From NCBI RefSeq assembly GCF_041260155.1, contig NC_091946.1, forward strand, positions 19,929,353 to 19,993,352: a stretch of 64,000 nucleotides of DNA, given 5' to 3'. Source of the DNA: Ptychodera flava. Taxonomy: Eukaryota; Hemichordata; Enteropneusta; Ptychoderidae. The position numbers and the translations under genes were made by a program. Below are positions 26,801-38,700 of the stretch, piece by piece; positions within the stretch are counted from its first letter, which is position 1; each line of letters opens with the position of its first letter. The notes below the pieces were generated by a model. It was not told where the DNA came from. It was given only the letters and a program-made list of their open reading frames with translations, and ran no database searches.

Positions 26801-29026
26801 TGGTCCCTCCATCATCAAGACAGAGGGAACATGGTCTACAGATGAGATGTGATAGAATTCTCTTCAAGCCAGAAAGAGATTGCTAGATAAAAGGACAGTA
26901 AGGGGGATACAAGTCTTTCAAAGGAAACTATCTTTGTGGAAAGACTTGTATCCCCCTTACTGTCCTTCTATCTAGCAATCTCTTTCTGGCTTGAAGAGAA
27001 TTCTATCACATATCATCTGTAGACCATGGTCCCTCCATCATCAAGACAGAGGGAACATGGCCAGACGCAAGCAACTGTATGTTTATCACTCATGAATATC
27101 GATAAGAAGCTATGCAACACTCCATGTACAATATTCCATAAGTACCTCAGTTACAGGGTATCACATACGTTCATGACAGAGTCTTGGGGCAAGGAGCAAC
27201 ATCTCACCTGCACTGGATTCTGAAAACACGGACAAGGCTTGAGCTCCTGGACTGGACAATATAAATTTGTACTCTCCCGGTATGTCAGTGTCCCGTCCCT
27301 TCTTCCTCAACTCTTCATTCATGTGAAATGTCACTTCTCTTCTGGGCCCTCCCCTGTTGGTACAGAAAATTAGTTGGTGAGAAAAATTCAGTTGTCTCAT
27401 CAACACTTGAAAATAGAAAAATTGTACATGTATTGTGTTTTGCTCTTTTCATGGGAAGGCTTTCTCAATCATTTCAATAGTATATCTGGACCAGTAAAAT
27501 ATTAAATGTTTCTAAAAAGGAATGATTTTCAAAACTCACTTTTTTTGTTTTTAGATGTGAGTTTTTGGTTAACATCCAACAAACCTTGAAGTGGATTATA
27601 TCATAAGAATTTCAATTCTGGTAATTATGATACTGACAACAAAGCTTCTGTGGATGTGTGGACTTGCCCCTTGTCTAAGGGCTTCATTATGTAAGCTAGT
27701 GTAGGGGATGAGCAGCTCTTACATTTGCTTCAGCTAGCGACACCTTGTACCTCTTCAACATTTCATGGATTCTGTGCAAAGCATAGGGGTGTACTTTTGG
27801 TTTAACCCTTTTCCTGCCAAGTTTGTATTTCACTATTGGGTCGAGTTGGTTAAAACTAGTAAAGCACAACAATGTCCCATATGGTGCATTTTAACAAAGA
27901 CTTGAAGATTTGAAGGTCCCTGAAGACAGAGATACTGTAAACATGATATTTACAGACTAAAGCTGCTATAACACACCAAAACAGTGGGTGAAAATATATG
28001 GTTTTGGCTCAATACTGCTTTTTACTGACTTTGCAGATGGGGAAGTGATACTGTCCGGCAGGTAAAGGGTTAATGTAACACTGGGATGTATATGCGTGCA
28101 ATCAATGATTCAAAATTATTTTACTTCATGATTGACGAGAACTTTGAATTTCTGTGGGACACAATGAGTAGTTACCTTGTACCCCAGGCTTGTACCTCTC
28201 TGTTATGTTGACAAAATTTTCAAGAAGTCTGCATCAACAACTTACTTGCTTATTCGTAATTTTCCAACCTCTCCTTTCCCATCGGCTTTACTCCACTGCT
28301 CAGAAACAAACTTTGGGACCTGTTGTAGAAGAACAACAATGGGGCCAACAATAGGAATAAAAACCAGGAATTTTGATTATGTGTTTTCAAAAGTATATTG
28401 ATTATTTGTGTGTGCGAAGGGTGTGAGTTATCTGGAAAAGTTATGACAAGTTCATGATAAAGCACCAACTTTAAAATCTAGGGAGCAAGCAATGGGGAAC
28501 GTTTTTAAAGTCCTCATATATACCAAGTAGCACAAACAGTAGTCAGCAGTATGAAAAGTTCAGTATTTCTGGAAAGTGTACGAAATATGTGCCACCGGGT
28601 GTACTAGCAACGAGCATACAAGGAGTGGTAGAAGCGAAAACGTCTTGCTTCTGAATCTCTCCCTGCCCCTAACTTCATGGTACCATGGAGGTACAGCCCT
28701 ATGATTGTATGATGGTACTGCCACAGGCATCAGACTCAATTGCAAGCAAACCGATTCCGGGCACCGATTCCGAACAAGAACAGAACGATGATGTCCTCCT
28801 GAGATTGTACAGCAAATTTTATGTCATGATGATGCTTGCAGCTTTTTTAAACGTGCTATAAACATTACAGAGATCTGTATGTGTAAGGAGTAACCACAAA
28901 GTTGACTTCCCTATAAAAACTGACTGATTAAACTACAGTACAAACGAAATCGTGCATGAACTGTACCTTGACGAGCCAGACTCCTCGCGATGCATGGCCC
29001 AGATCCACTTCATGTTTGTCTGCCAT
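20876..29026 (-). CDS. GTF2F2: General transcription factor IIF subunit 2 (TFIIF beta, RAP30), 8 coding exons
   Basis: RAP30 pairs with RAP74 (GTF2F1) to form TFIIF, which brings RNA polymerase II into the preinitiation complex in the nucleus. Coding exons, 5' to 3' on the minus strand: 29026-28967, 28319-28246, 27353-27208, 26427-26368, 25468-25387, 23553-23454, 22374-22231, 20992-20876. All junctions are GT-AG and in phase, giving 260 aa (human 249 aa). The start MADKHEVDL and the segment GVWLVKVPK align with the human N-terminus. The first ~120 residues form the RAP74-dimerisation part. The C-terminal winged helix runs from about residue 193, with landmarks ERHQYYN, YLKEILKEIG and WELKPEYRHY. 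Exon 4 adds a Ser/Glu-rich segment (residues 94-113) absent from human. The gene is head-to-head with RFC4. Identity is seen directly from alignable sequence across the whole length; the UTRs are not resolved. Confidence 0.97.
23580..23891 (+). mobile_element. TTAA-type MITE, family B, internally deleted
   Basis: A copy starting TTAAGGTAGTATGCG in GTF2F2 intron 5, adjoining the exon 6 acceptor region. The 3' part is shortened relative to the 4144-4500 copy. Confidence 0.7.
26119..26339 (+). mobile_element. TTAA-type MITE, family A
   Basis: The best preserved copy, with TTAA at both ends, TTAACCCTTTGAGTGCTG at the left and an inverted match at the right. It lies in GTF2F2 intron 4. Confidence 0.8.
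26368..26427 (-). CDS. GTF2F2: GTF2F2 exon 4, putative in-frame cassette exon
   Basis: This 60-nt exon has good splice sites (TTTCTTCAG acceptor, A|GTAAGT donor) and begins and ends in the same phase. It encodes a low-complexity Ser/Glu/Gln segment. Skipping it joins exon 3 to exon 5 in frame and gives SESSAAKVVMEG, exactly the length of the human segment between VFTESS and VVQRAEC. That makes it a plausible alternative or lineage-specific exon (inference). The insertion falls at the end of the RAP74-binding domain, before the flexible linker. Confidence 0.75.
26691..27060. repeat. Direct-inverted-direct repeat in GTF2F2 intron 3
   Basis: A ~144-bp unit occurs at 26691-26834 and again, apparently identical, at 26917-27060. 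Between them, 26831-26917 is the reverse complement of ~87 bp of the unit with a few differences. The RNA could fold in two alternative hairpins. No target duplication or transposon ends are visible. Confidence 0.85.
27802..28073 (+). mobile_element. TTAA-type MITE, family C
   Basis: Ends read TTAACCCTTTTCCTGCC and GGCAGGTAAAGGGTTAA, an inverted pair with TTAA borders, 272 bp long, in GTF2F2 intron 2. Internal marker: GGGGAAGTGATACTGTCC near the right end. Confidence 0.75.
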
Positions 29027-29561
29027 TGTTCTCCGAAGTCTTTGACTTAAATTTCAGCATATAACAAACTACTCTATATCATCGATTCAATGGTAAACGG
29101 CAAGCAAGAAATTCACCAGCAACGAAAACCATTGAGTTGACGGAAGTAAATCCTTTGACCTACGCTGAACTGAAAAATTGCGCATGCGTACTGGGATACA
29201 GTGTTATGGCGGGAAATTTTCACATTGTGTTTGCTCCATTTCTCCACAACGTGTACAGCGATCATCTGCTATTTCAGAGCGACTAATTCATAGTATCCTT
29301 TGCAATATCTGATCACAGCCATCACCAACTAGTTTGATTATTTATAACGTCACATGAAGGCGAATCGTCGTCAAGACAACAGCGGCAGTGAGCTATTTCA
29401 ATGAATCAAGGGTCCATTTGAAAAGTTTAGTGGATGTTGTCAAATGCATGTACTAGTAGACTGAACAGTTCAGCTGCCATCCTACGAGCCGACAGCCGAT
29501 CTAGCAACTATCGATTCAAATATATACTTGTGCCGGTAAGGTGTTTGAAAAACTGCCAAAG
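29027..29561. promoter_or_regulatory. Bidirectional promoter between GTF2F2 and RFC4
   Basis: The 535 bp between the two start codons must hold both 5' UTRs and promoters. An NRF1-like palindrome, TGCGCATGCGTA, lies at 29179-29190. GGCGGGAAA at 29208-29216 is the reverse complement of the E2F consensus TTTCCCGCC. E2F control suits a replication gene such as RFC4, and NRF1 sites are common in divergent housekeeping promoters. I see no TATA box with a convincing position. Motifs are seen; function is inferred. Confidence 0.7.
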
Positions 29562-29714
29562 ATGCAAGCGTTTTTGAAGGGTGGTAGCACCAAAGTCAAG
29601 GATAAGGACAGCAAAGATAAAGCTGGACCAAGTGGAACCAGCTCGGGTAGTGGCAAGCGTCAGATTACACCCTGGGTGGAGAAATAGTAAGTAATGAAAC
29701 TAATAATGGAAAAT

Positions 29715-29750
<36 letters not shown>

Positions 29751-32700
29751 TATTAGTTTACAGTTTCAAATTAAAGTAGAATGCAGAAACTTTACTGTTA
29801 TTAGGGATTTTAGTCACATTTACACAGAACACAATTGGAACTATTTTGTGATTATAAGATGAACAGTAAAAGTCACAGAATGTGCTCTCTAAGAGAGGGT
29901 TTACTCAAAGCATTTAGTAATTATCAATTTTTCTAGTGAAAACATCAAAACTGTAATTATTGAATTAAATGTTAAAGTAGTATTTAAAAAATTGTAGTAT
30001 TTAAAGCCATCTGCTTTTCAAAAATTGTAAATTTATCCTTTTTGACAATTTTTTAAGGATCATTCATCTCATTGATACACATTCTTGAAAATGTCAAGAT
30101 TAAGGTCAAAACTTGATGATTGCTGTATTGTTTAGAGGACCTGGATGCATTTGAAGGTTTCGGGATCAATCTGATTGGTTCTTTACTATTTCAAAGTGCC
30201 TCTCTAGGCCAGTCCTTAAAAATGTTTAGGGGTCATATCTAAGTGGTCCCTTAAAAAGATTAAGGGACACATCAGGGTGGTCCCCAAAAGTTTCAAGGAC
30301 TCATCTGGGTGGTCCCTGAAAGTTTCAAGGTCACATTAGGATAGTCCTTGAAAAATTCAGGGGCACCTCAGGTTGGTCCCTGAAAGTTTCAAGGACTCAT
30401 CCGGGTGGTCCCTGAAAGTTTCAAGGTCACATCAGAGTGGTCTCTAAAAGATCCAGGGACACATCAGGGTGGTCCTTGAATGTTTCAAAGACTCGTCTTG
30501 CAATGGCGGTTTTTGAAAGATTCAAGGTCACATTAGGATAGTCCTTGAAATATTCAGGGACACCTCAGGTTGGTCTCTGAAAGTTTCAAGGACTCATAGT
30601 CTTAGTCATGTTCACGCTACAATCACAGTCGCTGACATCATTGTCGAGATCGGGAACAGCACTGTCAGTGTCACTCCACAAAGGACCGTGGTAACAGACA
30701 TCAAATTCGTCGGAGATATCCAGTATTCCGTTGCTTTCCATGTAGTCCTGTCATTAAATAATTGGGGTAATGGACGTCCTACATTCAGATCGGCAACCTT
30801 TCCCGCTCGGAATTAGTGCAGTAGTCAAAATCCATTCGAACATCACGCTGTTTACACACTCGACTTGAAACAATGCAGAGCCTCACAACAATGTGACCCG
30901 TGACCTTTACTATGTAAATTAGCAAGGACCATATTAGTTGGTGTACGATTCAGTGTGTCGCTTAATGAGAAAGTATCATTGACGATATCTCCAAATTAAT
31001 CATGAAGACTGTAACATACAACCATAGTATTTTAAATGGTGGGGAAACTTTACAGCATAAAAGAGCAACATGTACCTTACCCGGGACCTTACACAATCGC
31101 ACAATCATAGATGCCCCTGTAGGTTAAAATGGAATGTGCCATTATGAACTGATTGTTTGCGAATAATTAATTGTTTACTGTTCAGACAGGCGGTGCGTCG
31201 GCCAGTAACAGCATACTTCAACCAGCGAGTAAATTACCATTAATCGTCAAGGCTTGCTCGTCTAAGTCGACTGAAGGTTCAGCCACTGCCCAGTTTATCA
31301 CATTTATGCCGGGAAGAACATGCTTTGTAGATCTCGTCGCGTGATAAATATGCAAAGACGTGATTTGGAGCCGGCCGACCAGTCACACATGGGAGCGATG
31401 AGGACGCTGTGTTAAGCCATTACATAATCTTAGCTTCGACCGTCATGAATATTGACGCTGTATGTGCAGGAAGTTGGACCAAATCTTTTCAGTGATTCGT
31501 CTGCCTGTCAGCTTTACCAAGTAATGCTTGTGAATGCACAAGCTGACGAGCGAAGGTCACATCAGGATAGTCCTTGAAAGGTTCAGGGTCTCATCTGGGT
31601 GGTCCCTGAAAGTTTCGAGGTCACACCAGGATAGTCCTTGAACGATTCAGGGTCACATCTGGGTGGTCCCTGAAAGTTTCAAGGACTCATCTGGGTGGTC
31701 CCTGAAAGTTTCAAGGACTCATCCGGGTGGTCCCTGAAAGTTTCGAGGTCACACCAGGATAGTCCTTGAACGATTCAGGGTCACATCTGGGTGGTCCCTG
31801 AAAGTTTCAAGGACTCATCTGGGTGGTCCCTGAAAGTTTTAAGGACTCATCTGGGTGGTCCCTGAAAGTTTCAATGTCACATCAGGATAGTCCTTGAAAG
31901 ATTCAGGGTCACATCTGGGTGGTCCCTAAAAGTTTCAAGGACTCATCTGGGTGGTCCCTGAAAGTTTCAAGGTCATGACAGTGTGGTCTCTAAAAGATTT
32001 AGGGTCTCCTCGGAGTGGTCCCTGAAAGATGCAAGACATCTCTGCACAGTCCCTAAAGATTCCAGACAAAAACTGTTGGTTTCCGCCGTTGATATTTTAA
32101 GGTTTCAACAGACAGATGATATTGATTACATTTCTTTGAATCTACCAAAAAGAGTTCATTTTTAATAGAAGGGCTGAAATAGTTCAGTGAATTTTAAAAT
32201 TTTCCAGCATTAATTAGCACAAGCACAAGAAAAGGGTAGTTTTATCAAATTTACCAGGTCTCATTTCCTTGTATATGAAATAAATAAATGTACAAGTCAT
32301 TTTCTTAATCATCTGCCAAATCATTTCAAAGAGAGATCACCAAAAAAACATACACTACAGCAGAACTGATTTAGGTTGAGGTAGAAGGCCATTTTACCAT
32401 CGAAAATTTAAAATTTTATCATGCATCGTTCGGTGAGAAAAGCAAATGCCTACAAATCAGCCTTGGAAAGGAAATTTGTATTTTCACTTGACAAATCAGT
32501 TACATTTAATGGGTTCTCCTTTCCTGAGAGTGCGAAAAGCTAGACAAAATTGTAAAATTTGTTATAAGTGTATTTGATGATTGTGCAATTATCAAAATTT
32601 ATAAAATTTGCCCTCGTCTTCACACAAAAACACTGTTAGATTCGTGATTTTTAAATAGATTACAACAAAATGCTCAAGATCTTATAATCACAAAATAGTT

Positions 32701-35700
32701 CCAATTGTGTTAAAGAATGCACTGACATTAATTATATTTATATCACTAGAAAGCCTGGTTAATTGTGATCACAATGCTTTTTATCCCATGAAAATCCGTT
32801 GAAATTTGTAGATTTTACAGAAGTTCGAAGAAATATGCCAAGTGGCTATTTATAGTCAGAACTTGGTTTGACAGGTGTGTGTAATTCAATACTGCTAAAG
32901 GTAACATGTGATGGCACCGTTGAGATCCTAATTTGATAAGAAAGCTGGGTTATTATTGATGTTATCTCCAATTCCTGAAAATCAATCAGTCTGAAAATTG
33001 GCAGATATGTGTAATTCAGTGAGTTCTTGCTGATTATGATGATGTCATATTTCTTTGATCACCAGTTTCCATGGTAACTACTTAAATTTGACCAAAACTA
33101 TGATACTGTACACAAAAATCATTTATTAAAATAATTTTGATGTCAGAACAATCTCATTACAGATTTTCTTCCAAATACCAGTGCAGTAAACGCTCAAGAT
33201 TGAAATACTGTGGTTACCATGGCAACATAATGGAGAAAAATGTTATTTTTGGAAACTATAACACATACAACCAGACTTCATTTTTCTGTCTTTGTTATAA
33301 ATAGTACATTTTCACCTGAAACACAAAACAATCACAACATTGAGATAAATCGAAGTTTCCATGGAAACAGGCATATTGACCTTTGACCCTGATCTGTTGA
33401 CCTGTAAAAGAGGAAGATATTTCATTGATTATCACCTATTGCCCTGTAGAGTAAAGGAGATAGAATTCATTATACCGGTAGTTAATTGTACCTGAAAAAT
33501 GTGTTTTGATGCAATTAAAGTTTTGCAAAAATGATGTACGTTGCCGAATTTATCGATTACACACAATGAGATCTCATTTCTTTAAATCTGACAGAAGCAG
33601 GTTGAAATGCCACAAGTCTTATGGATCAAGGTCATACCGAACTTTATACTGTATTTTCATGGGGTCATCATTATGAGTAGCTATCTTTGTTACTGTTCCG
33701 TCAACCAATCTGAGGATGTGTCATCACATTTACAGTTATGTTTGATTTATGTGTGCCATCATGATCACATTATCATGATTTTCAGCATGTCACAATAAAG
33801 ATTATTTATGAAACTTTTTTCTAATGACATTTTTGAACATCATGAAATTAAGAAAGGATTGTAGGCCAATTTCTCAAAATTAAAAGAACAAACTCAAAGA
33901 AATTATAATATACAACAAAAATGAAGATTTCTTGGATCAAACATGAGTGGAAAAGTCATTAAAACCAATCAGAAACAAGCAAAATATGAAAAACAAGGAC
34001 CCGTTTTTTCGCAATGCATGCTGGGAATTTCCATACATAATAACTCACCGAAACACCCGGATGTGCAGTACACCGTACGTATACAGGGGTAAAAGTCACA
34101 GATATGCACCCAGAGATGTAATAAATCTTGAAAGGTTTAACAGAAAATTGATTGAAATATGTTATATTTTAAAAAGAAATGCGAAACAACTTGATTAATT
34201 TGAGAGATGTAATAAATACTTGACTTCGGAACCTTCTTACTGCTCAAAAAATATCGAAAAATTGACGGATCGCGTAGTTTCGACCACCATTCGGACCGGG
34301 AACATCTCAGGAAGAAAAATTGCTTACGTAGAACTTTCGTGGGTGCATTGCTATTTGCATATCTACGCATTTTCCTGTTACGTCAGAGCTCTTGTCTTGC
34401 ATTGCACCATGTTTACTCAATGGCCCTGCTGTGGGAAGCGAGTAGTCGGTGACCACACGTTACGAGATCGAGCGTAACTACTTTTCTATACGGTGTTTTG
34501 ATATGAAACTTTCTACTTGTGGAAACTATATAATTGGCTAAATTTCTGTGAAATTTCAAGTCTGTAACGCGAGAAAAGCTGGAGAAATCATCCAGGTAAT
34601 TTAGTTTATGAGGTCGTACGTGGCTTATGCGTACGGAGTCTACGCTCATAGGTCACGTGACTGAAATCCCTACTATTATCACAAATAACTGTCCCAGCTC
34701 ATTGTATTGTGATTAAAAAGTAAACAGTTGTGTGATCACGGAGGTCTTTTTTACCTCCATGAAATGATGTAGAGACCACCGCCAACACCTCTTCATTAAA
34801 ACGCAAGGAGGTAGAATCTTACCAAAACCTCATTGCTTAAAACTAATTAGCTGTGATATCGCAGCGGTACTTGTGGCGTATATCGAACGCGCTCGGGTCA
34901 TTGGGGTCATCGCCACAGTCCCGCTGCGAGCCAACGCATAGGCTTCGTTGGCAGATTACTACGAGACCGACCGGTATCGTAGATTTAGCTCGCAAAATAA
35001 TAAAATAGATAAAGTATGCAATAAATAAAATTATACCTACTGTATCACTGACTATCTGAGACTCATCTTCTACTCCTGCTAACGAGCCCGACCTTGACAA
35101 CATGTATTTTCGACCGTTTTTCGGTGAGTTATCGATGGTTCCTGCTTGAATTTGAACTTTTGACTCCAATGTATTCAGTGGGTTGTACGCGCGATCGAGC
35201 AAACATCATAGAAACCGTCGACGGCTCACGGGAAAATGGTAAAAAATACGTCTTCTTATCTTCAAGAAAGTTAGCAGGCGTACAGAATGAGTCTCAGATA
35301 GTCAATGATAAAGATGATACAAGTTTATTTATTCAAAGGCTAATATAGTTCATTATTTTGCAAGCTAAATCTACGATACCGGTCGGTCTCGTAGTAAACT
35401 GCCAACGAAGCCTATGCGTTGGCTCGCAGCGGGACTGTGGCGATGACCTCAATGACCCGAGCGCGTTCGATACACGCCACAACAAGTACCGCTGCGATAT
35501 CACAGCTAACTTTACATGTAATAGCTAAACTTCCTTGTGTGAATCACAAATATTATTTTCGATACAAAGTTTAGGACAGACTGTGATGATGTGTTTTGTC
35601 ACAGTCCCTCTACCAACAGTAGAGGGACTGGTTTTGTCTAATGGTCCTGCTTCATAGTTTACATATCAACATCTCTTTATGTTCAGTCGTCCCAGATCAG

Positions 35701-38700
35701 TGGACGAAGTTGCTTATCAAGATGACGTTGTTGCCGTGCTAAAGAAGACACTGGAAGGAGCTGATGTGAGTGTAGACACAATCCAGATATTGTTTATAGA
35801 CAGAGGTGTGGATGAAAAAAATTCCATTAACCTCAAGGCAATTTGGAAATCCCTCAGGGGAAAAGAAATAAGACATGTTACATCTATAATATTTAATCCT
35901 TTTTTTTAAAGTATGAAATATGGAAGATTTAGCATATGTGCCCTTTCCTAAAATTGTTGGAAAAAACATCACCATCATTGACAAAACAACCATACACAAC
36001 TCTGTAGATCATAGGATTTCAATAATATTTACAGGTACTCATTATACATCTACCATTGAGAACATTGTGAACAACAGAATTTTACGCGAGCTAAAAAAGA
36101 CGTACGGAATGACAGTTCCATAACATTTACTGTTTCCAGGTGCCCCATTCCCCTACGGCTGCATCTGCGCGTACACTGTTGAACACTTTCAAGGGACCTA
36201 TTAGACTAGTGCCAGAATATGTTGCATGCTCTAGTGTTCTCCACGAGGGGTTTTTGACGGGCGGTGCGCCCGGCTTCTTTTTGTCGCCGCCCACCTTTAA
36301 TCTCGCCCGCCCACCTTTTATCTCGCCCGCCCACCTTTGTTTTCTGTCGCCTAAACTGTTTTCACAGTCAGTTGTCCGAACAATATCTGAAAGCCTATTG
36401 TATAAAAATGACAGCAACTGACAACGTCGTGTAATAAAGAGGGGCTGTTCACACATCTGTCGGTTTGTTTTGCGACTGCAAGCAATCCTCAATGTTCTCC
36501 CCAGGCCGTTTAACAGGATCGGCCCCGATCCTTATTTTTTTCGCCCGATCCTCTTTCATATCCGCCGATACTCTTTATTAAAATGTGGTTGAAGACCTAT
36601 TGTTTCTCAGCGGCGATTTTGTCACGCTTTTATTTCAACGAGCTTTTAGTGTGAAACGGCCGTAGTGCCGATGAACATTCGCTAAGACTTCAATTCAAAA
36701 AGCTTGAAATGTGTTAAGCTGCCGACCGTACCGTACAGACACCGTCCATTTCATACAACGGACACGGTACAAGGCTCGGTGTTGCATTTTTGCCAGCGGG
36801 CACTCAGTCAAAGCATCTATACTATAGGCAACTACCATTGCCGCCAATGTCTCGTACTTGTAAGGATCCGAAGGTCAGGAAAAGTGATTTCGATCAGATG
36901 TGGCTAAAATCGTACGATTGGTTGACACAAATATCAGATGCAAAAAAGTATGGTACTTCGCGTGTTCAGGTCGTTGCGTATCCGAGCCGAGTTAGCCATT
37001 TTGAGATCCGTGTACGTCCACATGACGTTGAAGCCATGTGTGTCACTTCCTGTCACGCATTCGTAACTTGCATGCGATTCACTCGATTGACTTTGAGAAG
37101 CAGTTGCGTTTGATCAAGTTTCAAAATCCGTGACCGTTTTAAAATATTAAAGGCACAATGAAATGAAGTAAAAAGAAACTGCACGAGCTAAAATCATCAT
37201 TCGTGTGATCATCCGAATACAGCAGCTATGTACAATACATACGGTTCTGTACTGTATAGTTCAAAGGTCGCGTGTGATCGAGATCAAGAGCGCCAGCGTG
37301 CTCCACACAAACATGCATGGCAGCCTACGCCGCGCAGTTGTCAAAGTTTTGTACGTTTGCCGAACTATGAGTCGATGAAATTTCAAATCTTTCTCTTGGA
37401 AATACCTGGTATCATTTTTTTTCGGGCCTCTCTTTATTATGAATAGAGTTTTAAAGTCAACGTATGTTTCTCTGCAGGCATGCTCCGCTGACTCCGCATT
37501 GTAACTTAGTGCAAATATTCAGTCCCGTATCAACTTGTCATGGACGCCGCACGTAAAAAAAGACGTTCATGGCTTTACCAATCGGGCTACAGACAAACAT
37601 ATAGTAACAGAGGATCATATGAAAACGTGCCACCATTTGCCACCGATTATTTCGAACACTGATTACTTCTCATGTAGGCCTACTTTTGAATTTTCATGTT
37701 GGTATTGTGCAATATATTTACTAAATTGTGTATTGTTTGTATTACTATTAGTTCAATGGGTTTTTTTTCATTTTTGATGTTTTATTATTTATTTAATGTA
37801 AATAAAAAGGATTTAAATTTAAAAATAAATTGTATAGCTTGCCATTTATCACTGCTGAATGGAGAAAAATATTAAAAATGTCAGAAGTATATCTCATCAC
37901 TGGAATGCCTTGTGAATAGCCCTGGTGATATGTAAATTTTATGCAAATATTATGCAAATAAATATGCTAATTAGCCACCCGCCTTTAATTTTCATTTGTG
38001 GAGAACACTGTGCTCTGTACGTGCTGTGCACAGGCGTCCAAGATAGCGTTCCACAATTGCGCTATAAATGGGCAGAAAAAATTGTTGACATTGCATGACA
38101 ACGGTCATAACTCAGACAATTTTATTCCCCAGTCAGGAATGTAAGATGTATAATAATAAGATTATCATGAAAATACTGCAAAAGATGCATTTGGACATTG
38201 GTGCCGTGCATCGCCAGACTTGAATGTCCCTGGCCGTGCATCCTTCGCGGTATTTTCCTAATAACCTTATAATATCTCCTGTTCCTGTGTCCTATCAGCA
38301 TGAGTGTCATTCGTGATGTGTCAGGCACGAGACAAAGTTCAGTGTCAGATGCAGCACAGCAAGCAGCACCAGGATGAAGAGATATCGGCATGGGTGCATG
38401 ATCCTTATCAATATCAGAACAGAACATGTTGAAAAAAGATCATTGATTTAAAAATAAATTTATAAAGGTTCCCTGTTTATGAATAGCATTTTTTACAAAT
38501 AATTTACATACAATCATTCCCCCAAGTAGTTAACTTATTGGTGTGGCCAGGTGAGTTGGTTTTCAAATGGTTGCATGTGAGATTCTGATGTAGTTTGGTC
38601 CAACTGCATTGTTTGTAACAGAGTATCTTGACCCATGCACTGACAATTAGGGGTCACTTCTCTGCTTTTGTTTTCCTCCCAGCTTCCAAATTTGCTGTTC

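Larger units (their letters stand above)
29828..32711. repeat. Perfect 33-bp inverted repeats 2.85 kb apart in RFC4 intron 1
   Basis: 29828-29860 and 32679-32711 are exact reverse complements over 33 bp, centred on CACAATTGGAAC. Similarity fades on both sides. The enclosed DNA contains both halves of the 32-bp minisatellite. Confidence 0.85.
29803..34676. mobile_element. Possible large nested insertion in RFC4 intron 1, bounded by short inverted repeats
   Basis: TAGGGATTTTAGTCAC near 29803 and its inverse GTGACTGAAATCCCTA near 34657-34672 match at 15 of 16 positions and have hAT-like TAGGG ends. The flanks ctgttat and ctattat could be a worn 7-bp target duplication. The ~4.9 kb inside holds the 33-bp inverted repeats, the minisatellite arrays and a CpG-bearing tail. 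No transposase is visible. The single-element reading is an inference. Confidence 0.35.
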
